This document shows, piece after piece, positions 1 through 7,782 of a stretch of 64,000 nt of DNA. This stretch comes from Leptothoe spongobia TAU-MAC 1115. GTDB taxonomy: Bacteria > Cyanobacteriota > Cyanobacteriia > Phormidesmidales > Phormidesmidaceae. Made by a program: the position numbers and the translations under genes. The stretch spans positions 1 to 64,000 of the forward strand of contig NZ_JADOES010000018.1 of assembly GCF_018739885.1 (NCBI RefSeq), in the 5' to 3' direction. Position 1 is the stretch's first letter. Every line of letters starts with the position of its first letter. The notes below the pieces were generated by a model. It did no database searches. It was not told the origin of the DNA and worked only from the letters and a program-made list of their open reading frames with translations.

Positions 1-179
1 GAAATTAATGACAACGATATTATTGGGTGGTTTACTCACTGCTGTTACTATAGTCAAGACAACTGAGAAACGCTATATTCAACATAAGAATTTTGCCTCC
101 TAACGGCTTAAATCAGTGGCGACAGATAACCTTGAACTTAATCATAGTGGTTTTCAATTGGCTTTATGTGGACAAACTA

Positions 180-560
180 CTAATCGCCCAGCTTCTGGAA
201 ATAGAGCGAATTCACCAGCCCCGGATGCACAATTTCCAGAATCAGTTGTTGGAACGGCTTCTCTTTCTTTAGATGCTGGTGAATCCGCGTGTGAGCTTTA
301 CGCACCATGTGCCAGAACGGTAAATCCGACAGCAGTGACGGGACCATGTTGGTCTTAAAAGCACTGCCAGCTAGCAGCCTCAGTTTCTCGAAGAAGGTTT
401 TTATACCGGCACGTCTGATATAGTCGCCATGAAGATCCGGAAGGCGAGGATTGTAATAATGCCAAATCACGTCTTCCGCTAAAGCGTCAACAGTTTCGGC
501 TATGTTGGCAGGGTTAAATCACTTTAATACAGAGATGTTCGGGTGCTCTTCCGTCATCAT
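180..560 (-). pseudogene. NTF2-like (SnoaL-type) protein, pseudogene
   Basis: Reading from the ATG at 560, the frame gives a start like cyanobacterial nuclear-transport-factor-2-like proteins (MMTEEHPNISVLK). It then meets an in-frame TGA at 519-521 and continues in the same frame through FNPANIAETVDALAED and the W-H-Y-Y-N-P-R-L-P-D core to GIKTFFEKL. After about position 378 the family pattern is lost and all three frames look degenerate, so a later frameshift or replacement is likely. NTF2-like proteins of this size are usually about 125 residues and bind small ligands. The family call rests on remembered family patterns, not on a search. The 3-prime boundary is uncertain. Confidence 0.55.
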
Positions 561-600
561 CTTCGCTTCATTTTCCGTTCTCTAGGGACATAACTACGCG

Positions 601-736
601 TTATCCAGACTTTGTCTGGATAAATACCCTCTAGTCGGAGTTATCCAGAAACTTTCTGGATAAACACCCTATAAGCAATTAACCCAGAAACTTTCTGGAT
701 AATACCCCTAGCCTCGGAGTTATCCAGAAAGCTTAA
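601..736. repeat. 40-bp-period tandem palindromic repeat
   Basis: Four units start at about 601, 641, 680 and 720. The second (641-663) is a perfect palindrome with 11-bp arms, TTATCCAGAAA and its complement, around a single C. The first (601-623) has 9-bp arms TTATCCAGA/TCTGGATAA. The third has a damaged left arm and the fourth keeps only the left arm. Each palindrome is followed by a short ATACCCT or ACACCCT linker. This could be a protein-binding array or a decayed repeat element. No adjacent gene clearly uses it. Confidence 0.75.
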
Positions 737-1195
737 ACGTCTCTTTACCAGTTCAAATAAACTATTGAGCCACATCTACCAACACCTATCATGGGTGCGA
801 TGTTTATTGGATCACTCAGAATGTCATGGCTCGATGGGTTCAATATCTGTCGTTTTTGACAGTTAAACCCGTGAAATAAGCATTTTCCAAGTTAGACATA
901 TCCCCTAAGTGCCTTGATAACAGAGTAATACAGCCCATTGCGCTGGCTTGACGAAAGCCTAACCCCCGGTCTACAGTGACTCAATGCTGCAAGTGCAGCT
1001 GTTCTACTAGAACCTAATAACTTGGCACCATCGGCAGGTGCTGACACACCTAACCGATGGCTAACCTGCGGATTCCGAAGCAATCCTTGGGCTGGGCTTA
1101 TTATGCCTCAACCCCTGCGATCTGCCATGCATCATTGTGGGGGCTGAGTCATTGGGTTCTGGCTTTCCTTGTCGTATCTCTGGAGAACCAGAACC

Positions 1196-1435
1196 ATGTT
1201 TCAAGACCCAAGCCAGGGCGCATCAGCGCTCATCTGTCAGCCTGCTCCATTGCCAGACTCCTCCTACGAAACCGGACGGCATCTGCTGCTGGGCAGTTTG
1301 ACCTTTGTGCAGACCACCATCAAACTCCTGCATAAACTCAACTACACCGAGCCCAACGACTGGAGCCGCCCGCTGCCCACCGGGCGCCCCAATGAGGTAA
1401 TGGCGATTTTGACCAAAAAAGTGAAGATTAGCTAG
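1196..1435 (+). CDS. Conserved small cyanobacterial protein, function unknown
   Basis: This encodes a 79-residue protein. The ATG at 1196 is preceded by TGGAG about 11 bases upstream, so I prefer it to the TTG at 1169. The sequence has no membrane segment or cysteine motif. Its second half, with LHKLNYTEPNDWSRPLPTGR and a basic C-terminus (ILTKKVKIS), resembles short hypothetical proteins I associate with cyanobacteria, but I cannot name a function. A strong HIP1-containing hairpin follows the stop by two bases, consistent with a single-gene transcript. Confidence 0.6.
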   Translation: MFQDPSQGASALICQPAPLPDSSYETGRHLLLGSLTFVQTTIKLLHKLNYTEPNDWSRPLPTGRPNEVMAILTKKVKIS

Positions 1436-1437
1436 AG

Positions 1438-1473
1438 CTAAGCGATCGCATCTAAGCAGGTGCGATCGCTTAG
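1438..1473 (+). terminator. Hairpin built from two HIP1 sites
   Basis: Perfect 13-bp arms CTAAGCGATCGCA and its complement (1438-1450, 1461-1473) surround a 10-base loop directly after the small gene ending at 1435. No T-tract follows, so intrinsic termination is inferred only from position and stem strength. Confidence 0.55.
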
Positions 1474-1936
1474 ACACCGCTCACCATCACCTATACTATC
1501 TTTCAACCATACAACTGCTTCAGTAGACTCTAACTGTTTCAGCAGTGATTCCCCTTGAGATAATGAGACGTTATTTCTCTTGATAAGAGATCGATTTCTC
1601 GACCATTGAAGCCGTCATAGCTCTTGGCGTTCAGCCCATTGGTACCCCAGGAGACATGATCGATATGACACTGTTTGCTACTTGTAGATTGTTGGTTGCC
1701 CTGGGTGGATATCGCATACTTGGATCTTATAAAATCCTTATCCCTAAGCGACCTTTCAGAACATATACAGCCAGCCACACTTACCCTAGTCTCTACTTGA
1801 TTGCTTTCTACTGACTTTGGAATTTTATGCAATCCGTTTGAAAACAAACATTTCTAGAACTCTCTACAACAAGCGAGCTATATGGTCTAATATGAGCTGT
1901 CTTACAACGAATTGAGTTGCTTTAAGCTTGCCTACT
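1474..1936. other. Gene-free stretch with a possible siderophore-binding-protein scrap
   Basis: No intact gene is visible. On the plus strand, 1603-1668 translates as TIEAVIALGVQPIGTPGD and so on, reminiscent of the N-terminal lobe of FecB-type iron-siderophore substrate-binding proteins, with two stops just upstream. It is short and could be coincidence. The rest contains no recognisable RNA, repeat or coding signal before the HU gene. Confidence 0.3.
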
Positions 1937-2215
1937 ATGAACAAAGGTGAATTGATTGATGCGATCGCAGCTTCTACTGAGCTACCTAAGAATGTGATCG
2001 ATAACGTGGTATCAGCCACGATTGATACGGTGATGGAAACCGTTTCGGACGGGGAGAAGGTCACGCTGATCGGCTTTGGTAGTTTTGAACCACGGGACCG
2101 TAAAGCCCGAGATGGGCGTAATCCTAAAACGGGTGAGGTGATCAAGATTCCAGCGACGACTGTTCCTGCATTTTCTGCTGGGAAGGCGTTCAAAGAACGA
2201 GTTAAAGAGGCATAA
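1937..2215 (+). CDS. HU-family DNA-binding protein
   Basis: This 92-residue nucleoid protein bends and compacts DNA as a dimer. The N-terminus MNKGELIDAIA is the HU dimerisation helix. The signature VTLIGFGSFEPRDR is followed by the beta-arm segment R-N-P-K-T-G-E-V-I-K-I-P-A-T with its intercalating proline, and the chain ends in the usual AFSAGKAFKERV helix. The length is normal for HU. I start at ATG 1937 rather than the in-frame TTG at 1928 because HU proteins begin with MNK. The gene stands alone and is followed by a hairpin. Confidence 0.95.
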   Translation: MNKGELIDAIAASTELPKNVIDNVVSATIDTVMETVSDGEKVTLIGFGSFEPRDRKARDGRNPKTGEVIKIPATTVPAFSAGKAFKERVKEA

Positions 2216-2228
2216 CGCTCTAGATATA

Positions 2229-2258
2229 GCCAACGTCCTGATGCATTAGGACGTTGGC
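2229..2258 (+). terminator. Terminator-like hairpin after HU
   Basis: An 11-bp perfect stem, GCCAACGTCCT and its complement, with an 8-base loop begins 13 bases after the HU stop. A run of T is missing, but the stem is GC-rich and correctly placed. Confidence 0.6.
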
Positions 2259-2263
2259 GTGTC

Positions 2264-2713
2264 ACATTAGCTTTGTACCTTAACGCCCCAATGGATAAGG
2301 TTTGTCCTAACCAATGGGACCAACGATATCGGTAACGATTCATGACTGGAGGTGCTCACCATGGGCACCTATCTTTCAAACTTAGTTCTAGCTAAGGGAT
2401 CGTTAAGAAACAACTTTATGATTTGAGTATTATGCGCTAAATTCTCCGCAGAAATCGATCCAGAATACCTATAATCGACCCCGCCGTAACCCCAATTTAA
2501 TGCCATTCGGAATGCCCCAGTACGCTGGGTTTTAGGGCGGCGTTCCGGCCCTAACCAGGGGGTTTGGGGAACTCGGAGGGACCCCAAGCAATATCTTGAA
2601 GCACTCCACCAATAGTCTACGCTACGTTTCCTAAACAGCTTCTCTTAAATATTTTGAATATAATTCCCTAGCTAAAATCATAAAACCATGAGCTTAATTT
2701 TTAACAAGCTCTA
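2264..2713. other. Gene-free stretch ending in a dispersed-repeat fragment
   Basis: No convincing gene is visible between the HU hairpin and 2713. The end (2686-2713) reads AACCATGAGCTTA, a T-rich run and AACAAGCTC, closely matching the right end of the MITE-like element at 19888-19983. It is therefore probably a remnant of the same family. The remainder shows no codon pattern, RNA fold or repeat that I can support. Confidence 0.4.
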
Positions 2714-2741
2714 AATAGTTTTATTAGACAGCTAGGCGTTC

Positions 2742-2865
2742 AACTTAAAGCGGGAAATCTAGGCTGGGTAAGAATCCAGGAGTCAGAAGTCAGGAGCCAG
2801 AAAGGGACTGGATTCTGGCTCCTGGCTCCTGACTTCTACCCTTGAGAAATTTCCCGCTTTAAGTT
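2742..2865. repeat. Nested inverted repeat with heptamer repeats
   Basis: The outer arms are a perfect 17 bp (2742-2758 and 2849-2865, AACTTAAAGCGGGAAAT and complement). Inside, 2785-2802 pairs with 2813-2837 (AGAAGTCAGGAGCCAGAA), the right arm carrying one extra seven-base CAGGAGC-type unit. The 124-bp structure looks like a small non-autonomous element or long hairpin containing cyanobacterial short tandem repeats. It lies about 90 bp before the recombinase gene. Confidence 0.7.
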
Positions 2866-2958
2866 TGTGCCCGCATTTCCTAACACTCTGTCAACCACAG
2901 GGCTACTGAGTTAGTCCAGAAACACCATGATACTCTTGTACCAGTATTGCAGCACCCC

Positions 2959-3978
2959 ATGGCTAACTCTGATCCACAACCCACATTTATTGAGTTCCAA
3001 GATGGCAAGCCCCAGCTCAAAGGGCCTGTAGTGCCTCAGGCAACTAGTGAGCCTGATTGGATGGATCGGTTTCTTGAGGATCGGGAGTTAAGACCCAGTA
3101 CAAAGAAAACTTACACTCGGCAGCTGCGTCAATTTCAGCGGTGGTTAGCCGGAAAGGGATGGCCCGATGTTACAGATCAGGATTTAACGAGATATAAGAC
3201 TCATTTAAAAACAACACCTAAAGCCAACTCATTAGAGAAAACATTATCTCCCGCCAGTATCAACCAGGCACTGGCATCTATTCAGAGTTTCTTTAAGTGG
3301 CTGACGGCCAAACGACTCATTCAGTACAATCCGGCCTTAAGTCTTGAGAAAGTGACAGATGCGCCGAGCCAGGTAAAGGATTTGGAGGTATCCATCATCC
3401 AAAGATTAGAAGAGGTACTGCCGTTTCGGGGTGAACGGTACAACCGCGATCGGGCCATAGTTGAGCTGCTAAAGCATGGGCTGCGGGCGAACGAAGTGGC
3501 GGCTCGTAATGTGGATGACTACAGTGATCAATCCATCAAAATTCAAGGGGCTAAGTGGGGTAGTGATGGGGTTGTGCCGTTATCGGCGCAGGCCTGCGGG
3601 GCATTGGATAGCTACTTGGGATGGTGTCTAAGCGAGGGGTTTGATACGAGTGCTGATGCGCCTTTGTTTATTAGCCTGTCTAACCGAAACCGGGGGCAGC
3701 GGATGGGCTACAAGGGCATATACAACTGCATCAAGGATCTGGCTGAGTTAGCAGAACTGGATGAAAAGATTCACCCTCACCAGCTGCGTCATACCTTTGG
3801 AACTCAGCTGATTCTAGAAGGCATGAATCCTGAATTTGTGCGCAGGCTAATGCGCATCAAGTCCATGAATGTGTTTGGGCGATACACCAAACGTGCCCTG
3901 GAACTAAAGGCAAAAGAAAGTTTCTATGACACGTTACAAGCGTCAGAATCGGGGCTGTTTGGTTCAGTTTCGGAATAG
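2959..3978 (+). CDS. Tyrosine recombinase / phage-type integrase
   Basis: This 339-residue site-specific recombinase has a SAM-like core-binding N-terminal half (about residues 35-130, RELRPSTKKTYTRQLRQF) and a catalytic half from about 150. Visible catalytic positions are Arg in HGLRANE, Lys in QGAKWGSDG, His-x-x-Arg in HPHQLRHTFG and the nucleophilic Tyr in GRYTKR. The second histidine, normally in a LGHxS motif, is replaced: the sequence reads LMRIKS, so Ile stands there. That may lower activity or reflect a variant lineage. I use ATG 2959; a TTG at 2947 is also in frame, and neither has a clear ribosome site. No att site or partner gene was recognised. Confidence 0.88.
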   Translation: MANSDPQPTFIEFQDGKPQLKGPVVPQATSEPDWMDRFLEDRELRPSTKKTYTRQLRQFQRWLAGKGWPDVTDQDLTRYKTHLKTTPKANSLEKTLSPASINQALASIQSFFKWLTAKRLIQYNPALSLEKVTDAPSQVKDLEVSIIQRLEEVLPFRGERYNRDRAIVELLKHGLRANEVAARNVDDYSDQSIKIQGAKWGSDGVVPLSAQACGALDSYLGWCLSEGFDTSADAPLFISLSNRNRGQRMGYKGIYNCIKDLAELAELDEKIHPHQLRHTFGTQLILEGMNPEFVRRLMRIKSMNVFGRYTKRALELKAKESFYDTLQASESGLFGSVSE

Positions 3979-4596
3979 CGATCTCAGCCGACAACAACCA
4001 TTGACCGCCTAACAACCAAGATAACCGAGTGCTGACCAGTAACAAAACCTAACAACATTAACGTTTATGTCAGAGAAGAGGCATTGATCCACTCAAGGAA
4101 TATGCTGAATACATGAGCTGCAAAGCTCGTAACCACAACAAAGGAGATCAACAATCGATATCTCAACAGAATCGTTTGACGGCTCAATACCAGCACCCAA
4201 CCAGGTCACTGATATTTCTTCTTGCTTGCACTAGAGAGCATTGTTTTTAGTCAAGATTACTCTTCTAACAACAACTCTTGAGCGTCTTGTCTAATGTAGA
4301 AGAGTTCCTCAGGTAGATCGTTTTGGGTGCTGTTGTGCTTTAAAGCCTCACTAGACCAATCGCCCAACGCTACAACTCACTGGGCCAAGGCATCAGGCAG
4401 CCCCAGAATCCTTCAGTTAATATCAAAACAACTCATTACGCTGTGATCCCACACCTAACCTAAGAAGACATGATGGTTATGTAAGCAAACGATGGGATTA
4501 TGCTGCCAAGGGGGTGGTCTACCACCTATCGGCATATAGTGGATTCACGGACAAAGCAACCTATGGCATAACTTCCTATCTCGAACCCTATATCGC
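3979..4596. other. Long gene-free stretch with a short orphan open frame
   Basis: No gene with a start codon and ribosome site is evident. From 4421 to 4600 the plus strand stays open for 59 codons without an ATG and ends with the protein-like string VVYHLSAYSGFTDKATYGIT followed by SYLEPYIA. It could be the tail of a decayed gene, but I do not recognise the family. The remainder shows nothing supportable. Confidence 0.25.
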
Positions 4597-4647
4597 CTAA
4601 GCGTTAGGTCAATAGACAGAGCACTGTATTACTTACCTAACGCTTAG
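4597..4647. repeat. Inverted repeat CTAAGCGTTAGGT
   Basis: Perfect 13-bp arms at 4597-4609 and 4635-4647 are separated by 25 bases. This could be a small element or an RNA hairpin. It overlaps the end of the orphan open frame at 4421-4600. Confidence 0.6.
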
Positions 4648-4667
4648 ACACCCCCTATATCTAAACC

Positions 4668-4710
4668 GAAGCCCTCTGTGAACCTTAGTGTTCATGGGGG
4701 CTTCTTATTT
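4668..4710 (+). terminator. Intrinsic terminator-like hairpin
   Basis: GAAGCCC and CTGTGAAC pair with GTTCATGG and GGGCTTC around a CTTAGT loop (4668-4704), followed by TTATTT. The shape is a classical intrinsic terminator, yet no intact gene precedes it. This suggests a lost gene or an unrecognised transcript ending here. Confidence 0.55.
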
Positions 4711-4918
4711 GAAGCAGGGCCGTAGTCTTGGGTGAGCAGAAAAAGGATGTCTGGAAAGTGAGCGATCGCACATCCCCCCTGTAACAACGATCACAAAAAG
4801 TCCATCGGAATTGATAGGTCAACCGCTGTTTCCCTATTCAGAACAAACAAAGCAACGGTCTACTCCTCGGAGTTCCAACGAACACCGAAATACTCACACA
4901 CTTATCAGGACTTTATCT

Positions 4919-5098
4919 ATGAAACTCACTCATCTTGGTGCATCCTACACTCCCGCTGCTCAGACTATCGCAACCATCGAAACCGATACGGAGCTGTCCT
5001 TTATGGGGCGCACCTTCAAAATGAGAGCCCCCAAGGCCATGCCTGCACAGCCCGCTAGCCGCAGCCTCACCTATCGTGGCGTTCGCTACAGCGCTTAA
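4919..5098 (+). CDS. DUF4278 domain-containing small protein
   Basis: This 59-residue protein starts MKLTHLGASYTPA and ends SLTYRGVRYSA. The two short beta motifs of the form (L/Y)xxxGxxY frame the chain, as in the cyanobacterial DUF4278 family, whose function is unknown. I choose ATG 4919 because AGGA lies about 10 bases upstream and the longer in-frame extension to 4811 is not family-like. A terminator hairpin follows. Confidence 0.75.
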   Translation: MKLTHLGASYTPAAQTIATIETDTELSFMGRTFKMRAPKAMPAQPASRSLTYRGVRYSA

Positions 5099-5130
5099 GC
5101 CTAACTTTCAACGTTAAATCGTGTTATCTC

Positions 5131-5165
5131 ACAGCCTCTGACAGTCTTGTCAGGGGCTGTTTTAT
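5131..5165 (+). terminator. Intrinsic terminator after DUF4278 gene
   Basis: ACAGCC and CTGACA pair with TGTCAG and GGCTGT in a stem spanning 5131-5160, immediately followed by TTTATT. It lies 32 bases after the gene stop. Confidence 0.75.
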
Positions 5166-5371
5166 TGGCTTTTGATAGCTCTATTGTTTGTCCAACCTTA
5201 GATACTGAACTGTTGGCTAACTATTTTGCCCACCTAGTTCAAAGCGAACTTTTAACGGCACCACAGGTAGTTTGTTAACGGCGAACATAGGAGTAGCCGT
5301 TTGATACAGACGTGATCGACAAGCAAGGGGCTTCTGCCCGAATTGATTATGATATCGAGAGCAGATAGCCC

Positions 5372-6022
5372 TTAACAAATCCAGAGATGCTCAGTCTCAT
5401 AAAATCCTCCACGCTGCTCTAACGAAAAGCCACCCAACAGCACCGCAATCCAAACCTCCACCAGCGGCATTTTCACTTGCCGCTGTAGATCAATTAATCG
5501 TTGAGGGACATCAGCTCTGTTGATCGACAACGTCTCAATCCAATCTGATACATTTTCTGAATGAGATACCGCCAATGCCTTTTCCTTAGCTTCCTCCATA
5601 GTCAGCTCATCCACTAACGCTAGGACAGCCTCTTTATTCACCTCTCCCACAACAGAGTCATCCTCTGCCACAGCCTCTTGCTCCTTAGCAGAATTATTTC
5701 CCGAACGCTGCACCAACTCCGAAAAATCAATCTCCTGGGTCTGCCGCGTCAATCCTCGCAACCAGTCCCCATCCACCACCGGGCCAGCACTATTATTCGC
5801 ATCCTGCCAGTCCTCCCACAGTACCTCGGACTTCGCCTCACAAATCTCCGCCAGCTGCGCCAATACCTCCCCACCCATCCGCAGCTGATCCCGCCAGGTT
5901 AACTCCGTCATTACCACTTCAAACTGCTGCCATAACTCCAGAATATTCGCCTCTTCCGGCACATCTGCCGCATCTTCAAAGGCATCGCCTAAATCCAACT
6001 CTAGCTGACGGACATTAATCAT
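5372..6022 (-). CDS. Acidic protein of unknown function, second gene of a coupled pair
   Basis: This 216-residue, strongly acidic protein (starting MINVRQLELDLGDAFED) has no membrane segment. The sequence is mostly helical and rich in Glu and Ala in the middle (about 110-165), with a tryptophan-containing C-terminal region (VEVWIAVLLGGFSLEQRGGF). I do not recognise a family. The ATG at 6022 overlaps the stop of the upstream gene by 8 bases, indicating translational coupling with the zinc-finger-like protein. A longer start at 6043 is possible. Confidence 0.6.
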   Translation of the reverse strand: MINVRQLELDLGDAFEDAADVPEEANILELWQQFEVVMTELTWRDQLRMGGEVLAQLAEICEAKSEVLWEDWQDANNSAGPVVDGDWLRGLTRQTQEIDFSELVQRSGNNSAKEQEAVAEDDSVVGEVNKEAVLALVDELTMEEAKEKALAVSHSENVSDWIETLSINRADVPQRLIDLQRQVKMPLVEVWIAVLLGGFSLEQRGGFYETEHLWIC

Positions 6023-6620
6023 CTGTCGCCCCACCAAACTCAAAACTCTCTTTCAAGGGGCAATCTTTAAGAGGACACTCAATAGGCTCTAATCGAATCT
6101 CATTGGAAAAGTGGGTAATGCCAAAACGCTCTTTCAAATAGGGCATTACTTTCTGCTCCATATAACGTTCTAGCTGACGCTTGCGGTATCCGGCGCAGTG
6201 AATCGGCTCTACTTCTAACACTTTTTGACCATCTTGAATGACCGTGGCTGAGATCGCATGCACCGGCGCATCCTTTCGTTTCTCTCGCCAAATATACAAA
6301 TTCGCATAGGGCAACGTACTCTCGGCCACCTCTAACGAAACCCGTTCTACCCCATCATCCGGTTTAGCCACCTCCACCTGCTGACGATACTCCACCCGTC
6401 GCTTTTCATTCAACCCTTGCCGATTCCGATAGTGCGATCGCCGCCGATGACACCGTTTCTCCACCCAGCAACCATCGCCAGACTCCCCATGGAGTTGTCT
6501 TGCCTTGGCCACACTCAACTGAGCACAGGCCACACATTTTTGGTTAATCCGTCGTGCCACCTTTCGAATCCTCTCCCTAATCCGATTTAGAAGCAGGATT
6601 CTGCGGTATGAGAGACTCAC
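6015..6620 (-). CDS. Putative zinc-binding protein of unknown function
   Basis: This 201-residue basic protein carries a cysteine cluster at about residues 29-56: CVAC, then CW and CHRRRSHYRN, arranged like a CxxC...C...C zinc knuckle. A second cluster near the end has ECPLKDCPLKESF. The C-terminal half contains a regular alpha/beta-looking segment (APVHAISATVIQDGQKV) that I cannot assign. The GTG start at 6620 follows the TGA of a 29-codon ORF without a gap, and the next gene overlaps its stop, so the three form a coupled unit. A nucleic-acid-binding role is inference from charge and cysteine pattern only. Confidence 0.6.
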   Translation of the reverse strand: MSLSYRRILLLNRIRERIRKVARRINQKCVACAQLSVAKARQLHGESGDGCWVEKRCHRRRSHYRNRQGLNEKRRVEYRQQVEVAKPDDGVERVSLEVAESTLPYANLYIWREKRKDAPVHAISATVIQDGQKVLEVEPIHCAGYRKRQLERYMEQKVMPYLKERFGITHFSNEIRLEPIECPLKDCPLKESFEFGGATDD

Positions 6621-6710
6621 TCATTTCTGGATAAAGTCCAACATCTGACGTTGATAAGCCTCAGGTAGAAGACTAACACTTTGAGATATTTGCTCAGATA
6701 GGGGCGACAT
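6621..6710 (-). CDS. 29-residue ORF, possible antitoxin-like remnant
   Basis: The ATG at 6710 gives MSPLSEQISQSVSLLPEAYQ followed by RQMLDFIQK, ending in TGA directly abutting the GTG of the next gene. The pattern of hydrophobic heptads ending in LPEAYQRQMLDFI resembles the N-terminus of DUF2281-type antitoxins, which are normally longer. It may be a truncated copy or a leader peptide that couples translation. Evidence is weak. Confidence 0.3.
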   Translation of the reverse strand: MSPLSEQISQSVSLLPEAYQRQMLDFIQK

Positions 6711-6896
6711 TATTAATCCTCACAACCTCATCAGTACATTATAACTACCTTTAATCACACAAGCTTTAGAACATACCGAAATCATTTTGTTGTGTTCTAC
6801 ATAAGCAGTTAGTCCCACCCATGAGCGAATTCTAAAACGCCCTGGTTTCAATGCCTATGATAGCGCATATACAGCAGAACACCACTATAATTCTTA

Positions 6897-6944
6897 CACT
6901 AAAAATACACTAAATATAACACTAAATATGGGCTATGATAGCCC
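6897..6944. repeat. Three ACACTAAA direct repeats and a GGGCTATGATAGCCC palindrome
   Basis: Three copies of ACACTAAA, each followed by A/T bases, lie in tandem at 6897-6927. A 15-bp palindrome follows at 6930-6944. A related TATGATAGC string occurs at 6855-6863. The block sits between the 3-prime end of the LOG-family gene and the 5-prime end of the minus-strand unit. It could be an upstream control region for that unit. Confidence 0.5.
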
Positions 6945-7026
6945 TCGGAATCAGAGTATTTTGGCAATTACTCGATTTTTGCTAACGAATGGCGCGACGG
7001 ATTAACCCAAAATGTCTGAGGGTAGC

Positions 7027-7755
7027 CTAAGCCTTAGCTTTTAGCTGTTGCCAGTGGTGGTGCGAGGTTTTTAAAATTGCGATCGCATCTTCATACCTAT
7101 TTACACAATGAGGGATAGTAATATCTGCCGGATCAATCATCGGTGTTTTGCCATCCAGCATATGAGTTTCTGCCCAATCCATTAATCCTTGCCACATGGT
7201 CCCCACCAGAATAAACGGTGTTTGATCTAGTTTGCGAACCTGGAGTAGTTGCCAAATCATAAGAGCTTCTAGCGTTGTTCCAATGCCACCAGGCATAACG
7301 ATAAAAGCATCTGACATGAGGACGAAATGATGCAGTCGAGAAAAAAACGTACGATGGCAGTAGGCTTCTTCCACAAATGGATTTGGTTCCTGTTCTTGTT
7401 TTAAATCAACACGAATTCCAATCGATTTTACTTGGTCATCAGGATCAGCTAATACACTCCCCTCATTGGCTGCCTGCATAAGACCCGGTCCACCTCCTGT
7501 GACAATATCGCAGCCCATCAAAGTTAGTTCGCCTGCTAACTGTTTGACAACTTCATACAGGTCACTGTCTGGTTCCATTCGAGCTGAGCCAAAAATAGTG
7601 ACGCGATATCTGGCTCGTTTTGGCGGACGCAAAGCAGTTAAATTGTTAACGACTTCCCAAAGGCCTAAGATCGATTTTTCTACTACTTCGAAAACAGCAT
7701 TGTTGTCTGTTTCTATGGCTGTTGGTAAACTCCTAAAATTTTTCGAGTCAGCCAT
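7027..7755 (-). CDS. LOG-family protein (cytokinin-riboside phosphoribohydrolase-like)
   Basis: This 242-residue Rossmann-fold protein belongs to the LOG/YvdD family, long mis-named lysine decarboxylase. The nucleotide-binding signature GGGPGLMQAANEG and the catalytic motif PGGIGTTLE are both intact. The N-terminal 40 residues form an extra helical segment, as in longer bacterial members. Family members hydrolyse nucleoside 5-prime monophosphates to base and ribose 5-phosphate; the substrate here is unknown. ATG 7755 has GGAG seven bases upstream; ATG 7758 is an alternative. It follows the preceding gene by about 27 bases, so they are likely co-transcribed. Confidence 0.88.
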   Translation of the reverse strand: MADSKNFRSLPTAIETDNNAVFEVVEKSILGLWEVVNNLTALRPPKRARYRVTIFGSARMEPDSDLYEVVKQLAGELTLMGCDIVTGGGPGLMQAANEGSVLADPDDQVKSIGIRVDLKQEQEPNPFVEEAYCHRTFFSRLHHFVLMSDAFIVMPGGIGTTLEALMIWQLLQVRKLDQTPFILVGTMWQGLMDWAETHMLDGKTPMIDPADITIPHCVNRYEDAIAILKTSHHHWQQLKAKA

Positions 7756-7782
7756 CATATATCTCCATCGGTAATTCTGTTA

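Noticed and set aside
1539..1847. 102-codon minus-strand open frame
   Set aside because: No ribosome site, no family-like sequence, and it overlaps a weak siderophore-binding-protein-like stretch on the other strand.
1864..2343. 159-codon minus-strand open frame across the HU gene
   Set aside because: It is the antisense of a clear HU gene and reads as low-quality sequence.
2369..2587. 72-codon minus-strand open frame
   Set aside because: Composition is odd, no ribosome site, no recognised motif; probably non-coding.
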